From the NCBI GenBank assembly GCA_029531795.1, contig JAPEIS010000010.1:2232001-2296000 (forward strand): 64,000 nt of DNA, read 5' to 3'. The position numbers were made by a program, and so were the translations under genes. This DNA is from Sclerotinia nivalis (taxonomy: Eukaryota > Ascomycota > Leotiomycetes > Helotiales > Sclerotiniaceae). How positions within the stretch are numbered: the stretch's first letter is position 1; each line of letters opens with the position of its first letter. This document shows, piece by piece, positions 9,901 through 21,046 of this stretch. Under the pieces are notes generated by a model. The model was not told where the DNA came from, made no database searches, and was given only the letters and a program-made list of their open reading frames with translations.

Positions 9901-12711
9901 CGTTCTCTAATCCGTATTCTAATCCTTCTCATTGCCACTTTACCTAGACACTTCTAGCCTCGTCCACATACTCTCCTACCTTACCCATACTTCGTTCATA
10001 TCATCTATCATCTATCAGTGCGTCTCTCTCTCTATCTCTTTTTACCACCACCTTTTTACCTCACATCATTTACCAGTCTCTCTCTTTACCACCATCTCAA
10101 TTAGCACCTCCACATCCACATTCAAACTTGACCCCATAATTCATATACCTTATTCATCCATCCGAGTATCCATCGACGCATGCCCTTGAATTTCTTGTGG
10201 TGGCCCTCCACTTTAACGCAGAACTAATTGTTTTCCCCCCCTTGTCTACATATGTGGCTCTTTTACCAATTAGATCTTTCCATACATTAAATTTAGAAAG
10301 TTAGTAGTTAGAACCCTACTACTTCCCTTGCTCTCCACGCCCCCTCGAACATCGGACCCTTGTGCCAATTGTAGCGCTAAGGCCTCCCTCAGTTCTTGTC
10401 TTGTTCCTCATCTTGATCCATTCGTCGGTCATCCATCTTTCCTTAGGAGATCCTTACTATTATATTACATTTACAAATACCCCTTCTTTAAGCTCCATCT
10501 TTGTTCCATCAATATATCAATCCCATATACATACATACTTTATATCTCCCCCCCCCCTCCAAATCATTAAACAAAATTATTCTTCAAGGAAAAGACATTG
10601 GAAATTATCTTCAACGGAGATTTCCATTTTCTTCCTGGTTGAGTTTCGTCATCGTACCAAAAAAAGAAAAGAGAAAGACCAATCATTTAGTCCTCTATTG
10701 TCGCACATTGAAAACGTACAAGCATTTTTTTAACTCATTTCTTATTTTGCCGTGTTCTTGTTCTTTGAAGGTGTCTTATCGCGTGTTCACCATAGGCAGC
10801 TTTCCCCGCATCAAGGTTGCGCCTCAGCTCATCTTTCGATCCCTCGAAACTTATTTACAAGCTTGTTAACTTCGCCGCATAAGAACTTCAAAAACTTGCA
10901 TACTTTGCCAGAACCTCACCTCACCACTGTCTTTCAGAAAAAAACAAATCCTCTTAATCCTTAACGAAAAGTACATATCGTACATTACTCATATCTTGAC
11001 AAGAGAATACTTTTACGCGTCAAAGATATAATATTCGTCTATTCTCCCCTCCGGAGATTCATCCTTCAACATTCTGGAAAAGAGAGCTTTGGCCTTTCGC
11101 GCCTTTATTCTTCCCACGACAATGGGCTACGCATAGTCCTGGCGACACAAAGCCTTCACGAATTTGAAATTCCGAACGCATGCGCAGAAGGTTTTGACTT
11201 TCGACCTGCTGTTTGTTTCAACAACGGCTAGTTCGAGCGATTATTGAGAAATAGACGGTATTTGGATTAGGTTTATAAATTTGAGAAAGAGAAAGCGGCA
11301 TTAGAAGAGTTTCATCATTTTATGCGGAAACCGCGATTAAAGCAGGTAGGTGAGCTTCTTCTGCCAATCCTTCCATCTCAACTCCCTCAGCCTTGACGGG
11401 GTTTTGTGTGGGAGTTACTCCTATTGCGACTCGAGGGGTTTGAAGCTGACATGTCGATCTACTAGATAAACAGATAATAATTGTAGTTTGAAAGTTTGGT
11501 TCCCTTGGTCGAGTTTATCTCACACCCGGTGAGTTTATACTTTTCCTACTGTCGAGTCAAGCAGAGAGGTATCCGATCGACCGGGTATTTCCTTCTTCCG
11601 AATGGTCAGGTTAAAGGGTGGATTCAACCACAACAATTGTTCAGGATTGGCGCAATCAAATATCAACATCCAGAAATATTGTTTCTTGGACAATTCAATG
11701 CTCTGAAATCTGGGAAGCACTTGCTCGAGATATCCAATCCATATTGCGACTTCTGGAGAATTCTTTGAGAATCGACCGCAGAAGATAATCGGCACATATC
11801 TCGCGGTTGAATGAGGTACCTACCTACCTAGGTAGCATCATCTAATTCACTTTACCGGCTATCGGCGCACCTGAACTCGGAAAGTCTATCTACGTCGTAG
11901 AACGATGAAATCCTGCTTCGTGGTTTCTGGATCCCTCGTCCCAGTTCGCTGCCTAGTCTAGATACATTTTCTGGTTTTGTTGAATGCTTACGTACTCGGG
12001 AAAATTATTGACACCTCAACCCTTCTCTCTTTTCTCTGTACAGTTTTTCTTAATTACTGACGAAGATTTGCGCAGTATTAGTTATTCGCTTCTTGTGCGC
12101 CAGTATCGAAACTCGGTCCGCTTCTCTCTCCTTGCGGGGCACACCAGAATTCACTCGCATTCACATCTGAACTTGGGCCTCTTTCAGCTCTTACACCTAG
12201 ATACCTATTCACACCCCTTTCTATCAAGTCGATTTCCTATTCTTGGTCAATTTCACAGATTCGCTTACTGTCGACCTACCCCCCTTTGTAAAGCAGATTT
12301 CATCCAGAAGTTCGGCCATCTACGAAAATTAGTTTGCTCAAATCACTAGTTTATCCAACCTCAGACACGACCATTTGTTAATTTGGTAAGTTTTCACATT
12401 TTAGCTTGCTGTTATCCTTCGATCTATTTGGAAATTTATTCCTTTGGCTACGGTCTACCGTCCTCTATCGCATATATTCAATTATTAGACCGACTGCATC
12501 TCTAGCGGCTTTCTGTTGTGGCGACCCCTCTTATTTTCGTATGATTCACTTGCTGCTTACATGAGCATATGGTATTCAACTTTAAGCGTTTGAGGACACT
12601 CTTTCAAATTGCCGTACCACAAGTCCTACATACGATTGTTCACATTAGATTTAAACATAGAGCAGCTTTCTTTCCTCTTTACAGAGAACTAATAGTTTCT
12701 ACACAGTCGCC
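9901..12711 (+). promoter_or_regulatory. Long pyrimidine-rich upstream/leader region of the PSP1-domain gene
   Basis: About 2.8 kb before the ATG at 12,712 is repeatedly T/C-rich on the plus strand (for example 10,020-10,110 and 10,480-10,560), typical of ascomycete promoters and long 5' leaders. No start codon is followed by a convincing protein. A probable leader intron lies at 12,386-12,684. Whether the transcript starts near 10 kb or near 12.3 kb cannot be told from sequence alone. Confidence 0.4.
12386..12684 (+). other. Probable 5' UTR intron of the PSP1-domain gene
   Basis: A strong GTAAGT donor at 12,386 and a pyrimidine-rich acceptor (CTCTTTACAG) ending at 12,684, 27 bases before the start codon. 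Length 299 bases. Inferred from signals only. Confidence 0.45.
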
Positions 12712-15512
12712 ATGAGTTCAAGCAATAATAAGATCGGAGCTGGTGGCAAGGCCAACCAATCTAATCCTTCGTCAATCACATCAAGCAATCCTTCCCTTCT
12801 CCTCGGTAAATTCAATGAGCGACGCTCAACACCAGATTCGGAGGCTTTGGCAAGCTCCGATGATGAACCCGACCGACAAGACACCCAACAGCCAGTTAAC
12901 CCACCCCAAAAGCCACCCACGCGCCGAGCCTCATGGTTGAACGACACCACTCAGTCTGGAACGCAGCCGAGAAAGGGCTCGTTCGCAAGCAGCAGTATGT
13001 CTCCAACAGCCTCACACCCTAGTACTCCCTCGGCCGACTCCAACGCTTGGGGTCCTCATGCCCAGGTAGCTGCAGGTCGTGGACATACGAGCTCGAGCTC
13101 GTTCCCATGGGGTAGTGGCATTTGGAACAGCGAGTCACGTAAGGAGCCACCCTCTAGATTGACCGAAGTTCTACCATCGCCAACATCTTTGCACCCACCG
13201 GGCTCCGCTGGCAATGGATACTTTCCTAACGAAATGATGAGTCAACGAGATCCCTCTGTAAACCCCACCATTCCCTTTTCAATTCCTCTACATCCTACTC
13301 CAAAGACGTACCGATCTCAGTCATACTCAGTTGGTCAGCTCGATCCAGATACTAGTACTGGCCCATCACCAGCAGCTGTTCCAGCGGCTTCAGGCCGGGG
13401 ACGTGGCATAGGACATTCCGGATTGCAGCATCGACCATCTCGACCAAGTATGCTGAGCGAGATGACCGAGGGCGGTCTCGGAAAGGTTAAAGAAGTTGAG
13501 GATGACGACGATGAGAGTACTAACAGTTCTTCTCATGGTACTCAAGTTCAATCCCAAGAATCCAAGACTATCGAATTGTTAGCTAGAGAGAATGCTATGT
13601 TACGCCAGCAAAATTACCAAAACTTACGCCTTCGACCTCGATCTTCAACGTCCAATGCTTTCGGTCTTGGTAATGGTTATGGCTTGCAAGAAGAATCTTT
13701 ACCCGAAGAGTCTGACTATGCAATTGATGAACTTGATGAACTCAACGATTTACAGGATCCATCCAAAGCAATGTTAGGACGAAGAATGAGCGAGTATGGT
13801 ATTGGTGGTGCACAGAGAGTCTCGCCATACACTCTTGAGAACAGAAAGCTGGAGAATGTCAAAAGGGCTTTTTGGCAGAGCTCTCTCGGATTTGGCGGAC
13901 TTTCCGATATCCCGCAGAGCAGGCGTCACTCTTTCGCTGATATACCTGCTCGACAAGGTTCTGTTAGCTCTATTGCTGGTGGCGAGCCGTTGTCACAACT
14001 TGAAAGCAGTATCCAGGAGAGTTTGTCACCAAATTCGGGTCGGTATAATGAAGGCAATGGATATTCTACAAACGATCATGGTAAGCAATTCTCCTTTGAT
14101 CCTTGCGTGCGTTTTAAATGTTAGAATTCGGTGCATAGGTTCATATACTCATACTAATTGGATGTAGCATCTTCATACTTTGGAAATTATGCTCCTCAAC
14201 CAGGTCGCAATGCCGATACTTTCACACCTTCGGCCTTTAATCCCTCCCCATATCCTTATGGAAACGCCAATCAATATCCTGGTGGCCGCCCCTCATCACC
14301 TCTCCGAAGCATGTATGGCGTTCCACAACCTCGACATAACCAACTACTCTACATTGTCTTGTTCAAATGTTCTCGAGCAGATGTCTTCTACGTTCAAGAA
14401 GGCACTGGTCTCTCTGTCAAACCTGGAGATCTCGTGATTGTCGAAGCCGATCGAGGAACAGATTTAGGCACCGTCGCTAAGGATAACGTGGACTGGGCTA
14501 CTGCGAAAGAACTCAAAGAGCATTATGCCGAAGAACACTACAAGTGGCTCATGATGTATTCTCAGGGTGCTGTAGGCAATACTGATGGAACAGGTGCCGG
14601 TTTAATGGCTACCACGAATGGTATGCAAGGAAGTGCTGTGGGCGGCATGGGTCCACCAAGTCAGCACGGCATGCAAGAACCTAATCCAGGAGAGATCAAG
14701 CCCAAGATCATCAAACGCCTTGCTCAGAACCATGAAATACAGGCTTTGCGCGATAAGGAAGGAAACGAAGCAAAGGCCAAGCGTGTTTGTACGCAGAAAG
14801 TGAAGGAACACGGTCTACATATGGAGATCTTGGATGCCGAATTCCAAATGTAAGTCAACTAATGATCTCACCTACTAATCTGATAACATAAGCTTACCAC
14901 CTTAAACCTAGGGACTGGAAGAAGCTCACATTCTATTACTTTGCTGATGCCTATATCAACTTCAATTCTCTTGTCACCGATTTGTTCAAAGTATACAAGA
15001 CAAGAATTTGGATGTCGGCGATCAATCCCGCTTCCTTCGCAAGTCCTTCTCTTGGCTTGCAAGCACCAAGCGGTATTGGACCTGGAGCTGTGGGTGTTAA
15101 CAGAACCACACAAAGTGAGCGTCGACCACAACAGGCCGAACAGCCACAAACATATAATACAACACAAGCAGGACGAGGCTACCAAGGCGTATTCGCACAG
15201 CCATTCCAGTCGACTTTGGACAGAAGTTCAGCAGCCGCCCCTGGTTTCCAGCCTCAAGGTTATACTTATGGATATTCTCCATTTGGATCTACCAGAAATG
15301 TTGGTACTGCAAGCGCGTATGTTCCTTCGATGATGGACCCTTATACTGGCTTTCCAAACACGACCGATTACCAGGCACCTGGTCGATTCCCTTCTCCTCA
15401 TGGCACTACCCCTACTCATGATGGTAGCGAATACGGTCGACAAGGTGGGCTTGTCGGTCAATCCGACGGTTGGATTGGAGCTTTCCAAGGCTTGTCTATG
15501 GGAACTCGTTGA
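12712..15512 (+). CDS. PSP1 C-terminal domain protein, 883 residues
   Basis: Exons are 12712-14080, 14168-14849 and 14912-15512; phases match and no stop intervenes. The first ~510 residues are low-complexity (Ser, Pro, Gly, Asn), with an acidic patch near residue 265. The PSP1 domain lies at about residues 515-715. It starts LLYIVLFKCSRADVFYV, includes the GDLVIVEADRGTDLGTV strand pair, and ends in the DWKKLTFYYFADAYINF and RIWMSAINP segments. The second intron falls inside this domain between FQM and DWKK. A Gly/Gln/Tyr-rich tail of about 165 residues follows. Yeast PSP1 was found as a suppressor of DNA polymerase alpha defects and associates with P-bodies; related trypanosomatid proteins bind RNA. 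A role in mRNA metabolism is likely but inferred. Confidence 0.9.
14081..14167 (+). other. Intron 1 of the PSP1-domain gene
   Basis: GTAAGC donor, ACTAATT branch near 14,153 and GTAG acceptor; 87 bases; splits a codon after its first base. Confidence 0.85.
14850..14911 (+). other. Intron 2 of the PSP1-domain gene
   Basis: GTAAGT donor, CTACTAATC branch and CCTAG acceptor; 62 bases. Restores FQM-DWKK inside the PSP1 domain. Confidence 0.9.
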
Positions 15513-17056
15513 GTTTATCTTTCGATCATACCCTACGCATGCTGTCGGCTTTGTTCTTCGGCAACAATGAACAATTCCACAAGAATCACAAACTTTACCT
15601 CTGGTCTTGATATCCTTTTTCATTTCCAGCTGGTGAGTTTAGCCACGGGATACTCCTACAGAACTGGAGCCTAAATACATTTTGCTTTTGTAATATATCA
15701 CAGACGCCCTTCCCCACCGACCCTGTTCTTAATTCCTTGCATGTTCTTGACGAGCATGCTCGTCTACACATTCGTTTGATTTATTTTCATATTGCGTTGC
15801 GCCAGGCGGCGCGCTGTTTTATGGGTCAGGAGAACCTCAATGCTATGAAGACATACTGGAATGACCTTTTCGGAAACGCTACAATTTCTTTGCAATTTGA
15901 TAGAGGGTAATTGAGAGGGTTTCATTCAGAATAGGGATTCTTCTGGATTTACTACATAATCGGAGACAGGCACAGGATTCGTACACAACACACTGGACAT
16001 ACTTTTCTTTTCTTCTTCTCTTCGTTGATAACTTTTTTTGTTTCTCGGTTAGTTGGGAAGACTACACCTTTTTGCATCTTCTGATTGCAGCGGCCTGACG
16101 CGTTACCACGACTTAACGAAAAAATAAGTTTCAAGAACTCAATTGATAGATAGATCTTTCCAAATCCGGCGGTGTCAAGTGGGAAAAAAAGAAATTGGGT
16201 AAATTTGCAAAGGATAATGGATGGATGCATGTTTCATTACTTTTTTCTTTCTGAATTCTGATTCTTTTCTGACCTGATTTGTTACCTTTTTGTGTGTTTC
16301 TCTTCTTCTGCGATTTAAGGTCGTTGGGTATCAAATATGGTGGATGGAATTGAATGGAATGGAATCATATTTGATGCATGTTTATAGGTTTAAGGGACAT
16401 GGATGCAGGATCGGTAGCAAGAATGAAATTCATACACTGAGTTACTTATTTTGATGCGTGGTGTTTGATGTGTGACGTGATGGTGATGGTGATGTATATT
16501 CCTACGTGACACCAAAATATATATGAGATCAACAACATCCCCCTATCATACTCCCAAACCTTAGATATTGTCTTCTATATAAATCTAAGTACCACATTAC
16601 ACCTCGTCGACAAACACGCCAAACTCGAAAAGCAGAGCATGCCGGCGCCTCGTGGTGTAGCGGTTTACTGTCGCCCCATAAATGGGTGGCTAGGTTTTTG
16701 CTCGTCTCGTTAATCGATATTTTGATTGTAGTGGGTGAGGAGAGGGTATGGTGGTGGTAATTGTGGTAAGAGAGTGTGTTGGGAAGGAACGTTTTGAGGG
16801 TCCGTCCTCCTGCGATTTTCGTTACCTTGAGGATGATGGAGAGGGTGGCCCACTTTCGTTCACTTTCAACTTAAACTCATACTGCGGCTTTTCTTTCGGG
16901 CTTTGTTTTTGATATCCATACATTCGAATATCGTCTCTTCTCGGAATTGATACTTCATTTCATTATCTGGAATCTTCTTCGATAGCATCTCGTCTTTGAA
17001 ATCATATCTATCTAAAATCCATCCCATCCCCTCCATTCATTTCGACCATCGCTACC
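15513..17056. other. Intergenic region between the PSP1-domain gene and the lysine-rich gene
   Basis: Contains the 3' UTR of the PSP1-domain gene, a short GGAAT-rich run near 16,345-16,365, a tRNA-like fragment at about 16,647-16,701, and a promoter-like pyrimidine tract just before 17,057. No coding frame is supported. Confidence 0.6.
16647..16701 (+). other. tRNA-like 5' fragment, probable relic
   Basis: GCCTCGTGGTGTAGCGG resembles a tRNA acceptor strand plus A box. It is followed by a 7-pair hairpin (GTCGCCC / GGGTGGC, seven-base loop). No B box (GGTTCGA) and no matching 3' acceptor strand follow, so a functional tRNA is not supported. A diverged SINE-like or tRNA relic is possible. Confidence 0.2.
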
Positions 17057-18324
17057 ATGGTCAACAAATCAAAACGCAAGTCCGAAGGTAAGCCTTCAAG
17101 TCTCTGTATCTTTTTTCGGTTTCAATCCAATCATTTACTTTGAGGGGGGTGGGGAATAATCTAACGTTTATTTTTGTCGCATTGAAAAGGTGATTTGCCG
17201 AATTCTAAGTCTAGGGTTCGTAAGAATGATTCGTTCAAGAATGTAGTGGATAAAATGAATGATTCGGATCATGAGGAGGATTCTAGTTGTGGTACGGATC
17301 AGTCTGATAGGAAAAAGGTGAAGAGATATGGTAAAGAGAAGAATAAAGAGAAGAAGGCGGATCGTGGTGAAGATTCCAGTGGTGTTACAGACCATTATGA
17401 CAAAAAGAGTCTGAAGAGAGATGGTAAAGAGAAGGGGGAGGAGAAGGAGAAAGGAAGAAGGTCGGAGCCTGTACGCGTTAGGGTCAGAGAATTAGGAGGG
17501 TTGGGAGAGGATGAAGTTGAGGATGAAAATTATGAGGATCCGGGACGGGAGGAGAGCAAGTATGTGATTTGTTCGATTTCCTGTGATTATAATTTTACTA
17601 CAAGGTGTATTCGATTGGGGAATGTGTACTGACTTATTGGTTCAAAGTGAATTTCTGGAGCTGGACAATCTTGAGAGGAAGAAAAAGAAGAGTGCCGAAA
17701 GAGCGAAAGCGCAGTTTATGGAGAAGTTTGTTGGGGTCGTGGAGAGAGATGCAGAAGGTTTCAAGAAATTGGCGGCGGAATTGGAAAAGGAATGGTAAGT
17801 ATACTTTTATATTTGGGTATACTTGCCTGCGTATTGACTGGAATAGGTTGGCCGAACAGAAGAAGTTTATAACCAGCTTCCATGCTACTTATGCTTTGGC
17901 ATCGCCATTCAGAATCGAAAAGAAAGGTGCGAAACATGAGAGTGACATTCATGATTTCGCCTTGAATCATGGAAAGGGTCAAGATATGATTGCACGGGCT
18001 TTGGAAGTAATTTCTCATTTCGACAAGCTGGCTGAGAAGAATGTCGCGAAGGAGTTTGACGGATTACTTGGTAATGAATGGGGTAAAGAGGATGAGCAGA
18101 TTGCGAAGATGCTCGAACTGGGAAAGACTGTAGGGTTGAATAAGTTCGAGTGTATTATCAATGCTTCAAAGCCGGAGGAGACTTTGGATACGGATGCGAT
18201 TGAGGTCTCGAACAAAATCTTCCCGGTTGTTGAGGAGGGGAATTCTATTGGATGGGGAAAGGAGGCAAAGAAACATCAGAGGGCGAATAGGAAATTGCTC
18301 CAGGCTTTTGAGAGCAAGGTTTGA
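17057..18324 (+). CDS. Lysine-rich unknown protein, 341 residues, four exons
   Basis: Exons are 17057-17087, 17190-17559, 17648-17794 and 17847-18324; all junction phases agree. The ATG sits in a good context (GCTACCATGG). Residues 1-135 are strongly charged, with repeated Lys/Glu/Asp/Arg runs and two copies of a Glu-Asp-Ser-Ser-containing motif, suggesting a disordered nuclear-type segment with basic clusters that could act as localisation signals. Residues ~140-190 are predicted helical/coiled (KKKKSAERAKAQFMEKF). The last 150 residues look globular with acidic helices. No family is recognised. The upstream gene is far away and eL15 follows in the same orientation. Confidence 0.8.
17088..17189 (+). 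other. Intron 1 of the lysine-rich protein gene
   Basis: GTAAGC donor, TCTAACG branch near 17,160 and AAAAG acceptor; 102 bases. Confidence 0.75.
17560..17647 (+). other. Intron 2 of the lysine-rich protein gene
   Basis: GTATGT donor and TTCAAAG acceptor; 88 bases. Needed to join the charged N-terminus to the EFLELDNLERK helix; the in-frame read-through has a stop. Confidence 0.75.
17795..17846 (+). other. Intron 3 of the lysine-rich protein gene
   Basis: GTAAGT donor, TTGACTG branch-like site and AATAG acceptor; 52 bases; splits a Trp codon. Confidence 0.8.
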
Positions 18325-19023
18325 ATGATGATGAGAGGAGAGTCATAGAAGAGCAAGGGAAGAGTTACAGATTTTGCTTGTAATTTTTTAGACTTCGCTA
18401 TGTTAGCTATTAGTACATACATCCTAGCTGTACTATCGTACTGTCTTTCATCTTCTTTAAGATGCTACCACTAGCTATGAAATGAATACTATACACATGT
18501 AGCGAACTTGGCTGAATATTACATCGACAGAGCCGCAAAGTCTCGGGGGAAAACTAATTTCATTGTCATACGAATTCGGATCAAAGTAACTATTGCTAAT
18601 TCGTCCATTTGGTTACATATCACAAAGGCCTAATGAGTTCTCCTGAGGTAAGATATTTGACATTTGAAAGGGAATGAAATAGAACACATGGGATTTAATT
18701 AGGGAAATTTATAGTTGAACGCCTCTTGGAGCCTCTGGATCTACCAATAGTTGTCTCTTTCGGACTACCATTTGAGGAACTGATTCTAAAAATTATCTGA
18801 TTTTATTCACAGAGCTAAAGCATGATGATCAAACAATGAGGTGAGAAAATGCAGTGGGGAAAATTGTTGATGTATTTGATGCCTTAGGCTTAAACTTACC
18901 CGAGCGCACTAAAAAAAGATTCCCACAGTTCTATTTGGAAAATGAAAAAACTCTCGAACTTTTCTTTCACGACAACGCCAATCGACAAATTCCGAGCCAC
19001 GACAACTCCCAAAATCATTCAAG
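18325..19023. other. Intergenic region and eL15 5' leader
   Basis: Holds the 3' end of the preceding gene and then the promoter of eL15. A pyrimidine tract typical of ribosomal protein genes is not obvious. The last ~100 bases (about 18,920-19,023) are probably the eL15 first, non-coding exon. Confidence 0.45.
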
Positions 19024-19208
19024 GTTAGTAAACCGAGTTCGTTCGAAAGACATATGTTAGATTGAACATCTGCGGCAAGGAATGGATTTCTGGAATTGCA
19101 GATGTCGATCGGAATTGAGTGTCTTCGACTTTTCCTCACAGCTTTACCACAGCTCCAACTTGAAGGTTTTCAAAGAACCAATGCTAACATGATCTGTTCT
19201 CCAAATAG
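19024..19208 (+). other. Probable 5' UTR intron of the eL15 gene
   Basis: Donor CAAG|GTTAGT at 19,024 and acceptor CAAATAG ending at 19,208, immediately before the ATG. A start codon directly behind an acceptor implies that an upstream untranslated exon exists. Confidence 0.6.
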
Positions 19209-20053
19209 ATGGGTGCTCTTAAATATCTCGAGGAAATCCAGAAGAAGAAGCAATCTGATGTGCTTCGATTCCTTCTCCGTGTACGATGCTGGGAGGTAAG
19301 ATAAAACTACGACCCCAAGAGACGATCTCGATCGATTTCAATTATTCGAAAATTTGGTCTTTTTTTGGACAAGCAAATTGGAATATTGTGGACATCTTTG
19401 ATGTCTCTGCTATACACTCGTTGAACTTAGCTGAGAGTGCATAATATAGCTCCGACAATTGAACGTCGTCCACCGTGCTTCCCGCCCATCTCGCCCAGAC
19501 AAGGCTCGCCGTCTCGGCTACAAGGCCAAGCAAGGATACGTTATCTACCGTGTCCGTGTTCGTCGTGGTGGTCGCAAGCGCCCAGTTCCAAAGGGTGCCA
19601 CCTACGGTATGTTGAATCCCGCATTTGTTGGAGGAGAAGTTCCTTCAGGAAAACCGGATTTACTAACCCAATTTTCGCGTTATAGGAAAGCCAACCAACC
19701 AGGGTGTTAACCAACTTAAGTACCAAAGATCCCTCAAGTCCACCGCTGAGGAGCGTGTCGGTCGTCGTTGTGCCAACTTGAGAGTTTTGAACTCCTACTG
19801 GATCAACCAAGACTCCACCTACAAGTACTTCGAGATCATCCTCGTTGACCCTCAACACAAGGCCATCCGCCGCGATCCCCGTATCAACTGGATCGTCAAC
19901 CCAGTCCACAAGCACAGAGAATCTCGTGGATTGACCGCCACCGGAAAGAAGTCCCGTGGTCTCGGAAAGGGTCACGGATTCAACAAGACCACTGCTGGCC
20001 GCAGAAAGACCTGGAAGAAGCACAACACCCTCAAATTGCAAAGATACAGATAA
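19209..20053 (+). CDS. RPL15: Cytosolic 60S ribosomal protein eL15
   Basis: Exons are 19209-19295, 19450-19606 and 19686-20053 (203 residues, matching the ~204 of the yeast protein). The sequence follows the eL15 family end to end: [68 protein letters not shown], and the basic tail ending NTLKLQRYR. One deviation at the first junction is Glu-Leu-Arg-Gln where yeast has Glu-Tyr-Arg-Gln. The protein binds 25S rRNA in the large subunit. Codon choice is markedly biased toward C-ending codons (GTC, CTC, AAG), as expected for a highly expressed gene. Confidence 0.98.
19296..19449 (+). other. Intron 1 of eL15
   Basis: GTAAGA donor, AATATAG acceptor; 154 bases, the longest coding-region intron here apart from those in divergent genes. 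Confidence 0.9.
19607..19685 (+). other. Intron 2 of eL15
   Basis: GTATGT donor, TACTAACC branch site and TTATAG acceptor; 79 bases; splits the Gly codon of TYG-KPTNQ. Confidence 0.95.
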
Positions 20054-21046
20054 ATGTAATCAGGGGTTGGATGTGTGTTATTGCTTACTTCAGCAATGGG
20101 TTGAATGGATTGTTTTATGGCCTCGTGGCGCACTGGTAGTTAATGCAAAAATGCATAGCTTTTCCATCATACCCAAAACTTTTATGAATTTACGAATCTT
20201 CCACAATGTGAAAGTATCATGGACCCCTGGATACCTTATTCGGTGATAAGTGAAAATGCGAATACGTTTGATCAAGTTTCGGGCTAATTTTGTTCTCTCA
20301 AAAGCCAAGATATGATTATTTTCCCTGAACATCATTCCCCTCCCCATATATATTTCATAACAAATTTTAAGACCCCACAAACATTTGACACCAATTCCAA
20401 ATTTCTAACTTTTCAAGCTCGTATCAACATATCTCGTATTCATTCTTTCTCTATTTCTTCTCCTACTAAACTAGGAAGATTTTCTGGGTTTCTTGGCAAA
20501 GGAACGGCGCTTCCGTTTTTAAACCATTCCCGGGACGAATAATGATGTCCATCGGTTTCATAAGACGAACAGAGACATTCAAACTGCCAATTATGCATAA
20601 ATTAGTACTCCAAACCCACGCATTTCTGTGGGGATAACTAGATACCTATCAATCTCAATATGGATTGAGATGAACCTGCAAAATTACATTACCACTTTAT
20701 ACGATAATGGTAAATAAACAAATCTATGTTTATTATGATTAAACCCCCCCCTTGAAATTTTGAAGCAAAGGTCGAAATATACTTCAACATTACTTACATT
20801 CACTAATTATATGTTAATTTCTATGAAGGAAGTTTTAGGAAAGAGCCCGAGACCTATCCCCCCCTAGAGTTCAAGCACGAATGAACGGACGGACTATCGA
20901 TTACGAAAACGAAAGAAAGCTTGGATATACACAAGAAGGGAACTGCTCCCCTCGCACAACATTACAACCAAACTCGCAGATACTTTTGGAGGACCTGATG
21001 GTCAAACTAGAAAGCCTGCACTTCGCAGACAATTTGAAAATATAAA
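20054..21046. other. Intergenic region downstream of eL15
   Basis: eL15 3' UTR, then a tRNA-like fragment at about 20,120-20,160, then the promoter region of the HECT ligase gene. Poly-C runs occur near 20,745 and 20,860. No coding frame is supported. Confidence 0.55.
20120..20160 (+). other. tRNA-like 5' fragment, probable relic
   Basis: GCCTCGTGGCGCACTGGTAG closely resembles the 5' half and A box of a fungal tRNA-Trp, and shares its first nine bases with the fragment at 16,647. It runs into ATGCAAAAATGCAT and has no anticodon arm or B box of the expected form. Not a functional tRNA as read here. Confidence 0.2.

Noticed and set aside
18854..19060. 68-codon frame just upstream of eL15
   Set aside because: Overlaps the probable eL15 leader exon and intron donor; starts with GTG and has no family features.
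20120..20160. A functional tRNA-Trp gene
   Set aside because: Only the 5' half resembles tRNA; no CCA anticodon arm, no T arm and no matching acceptor strand.
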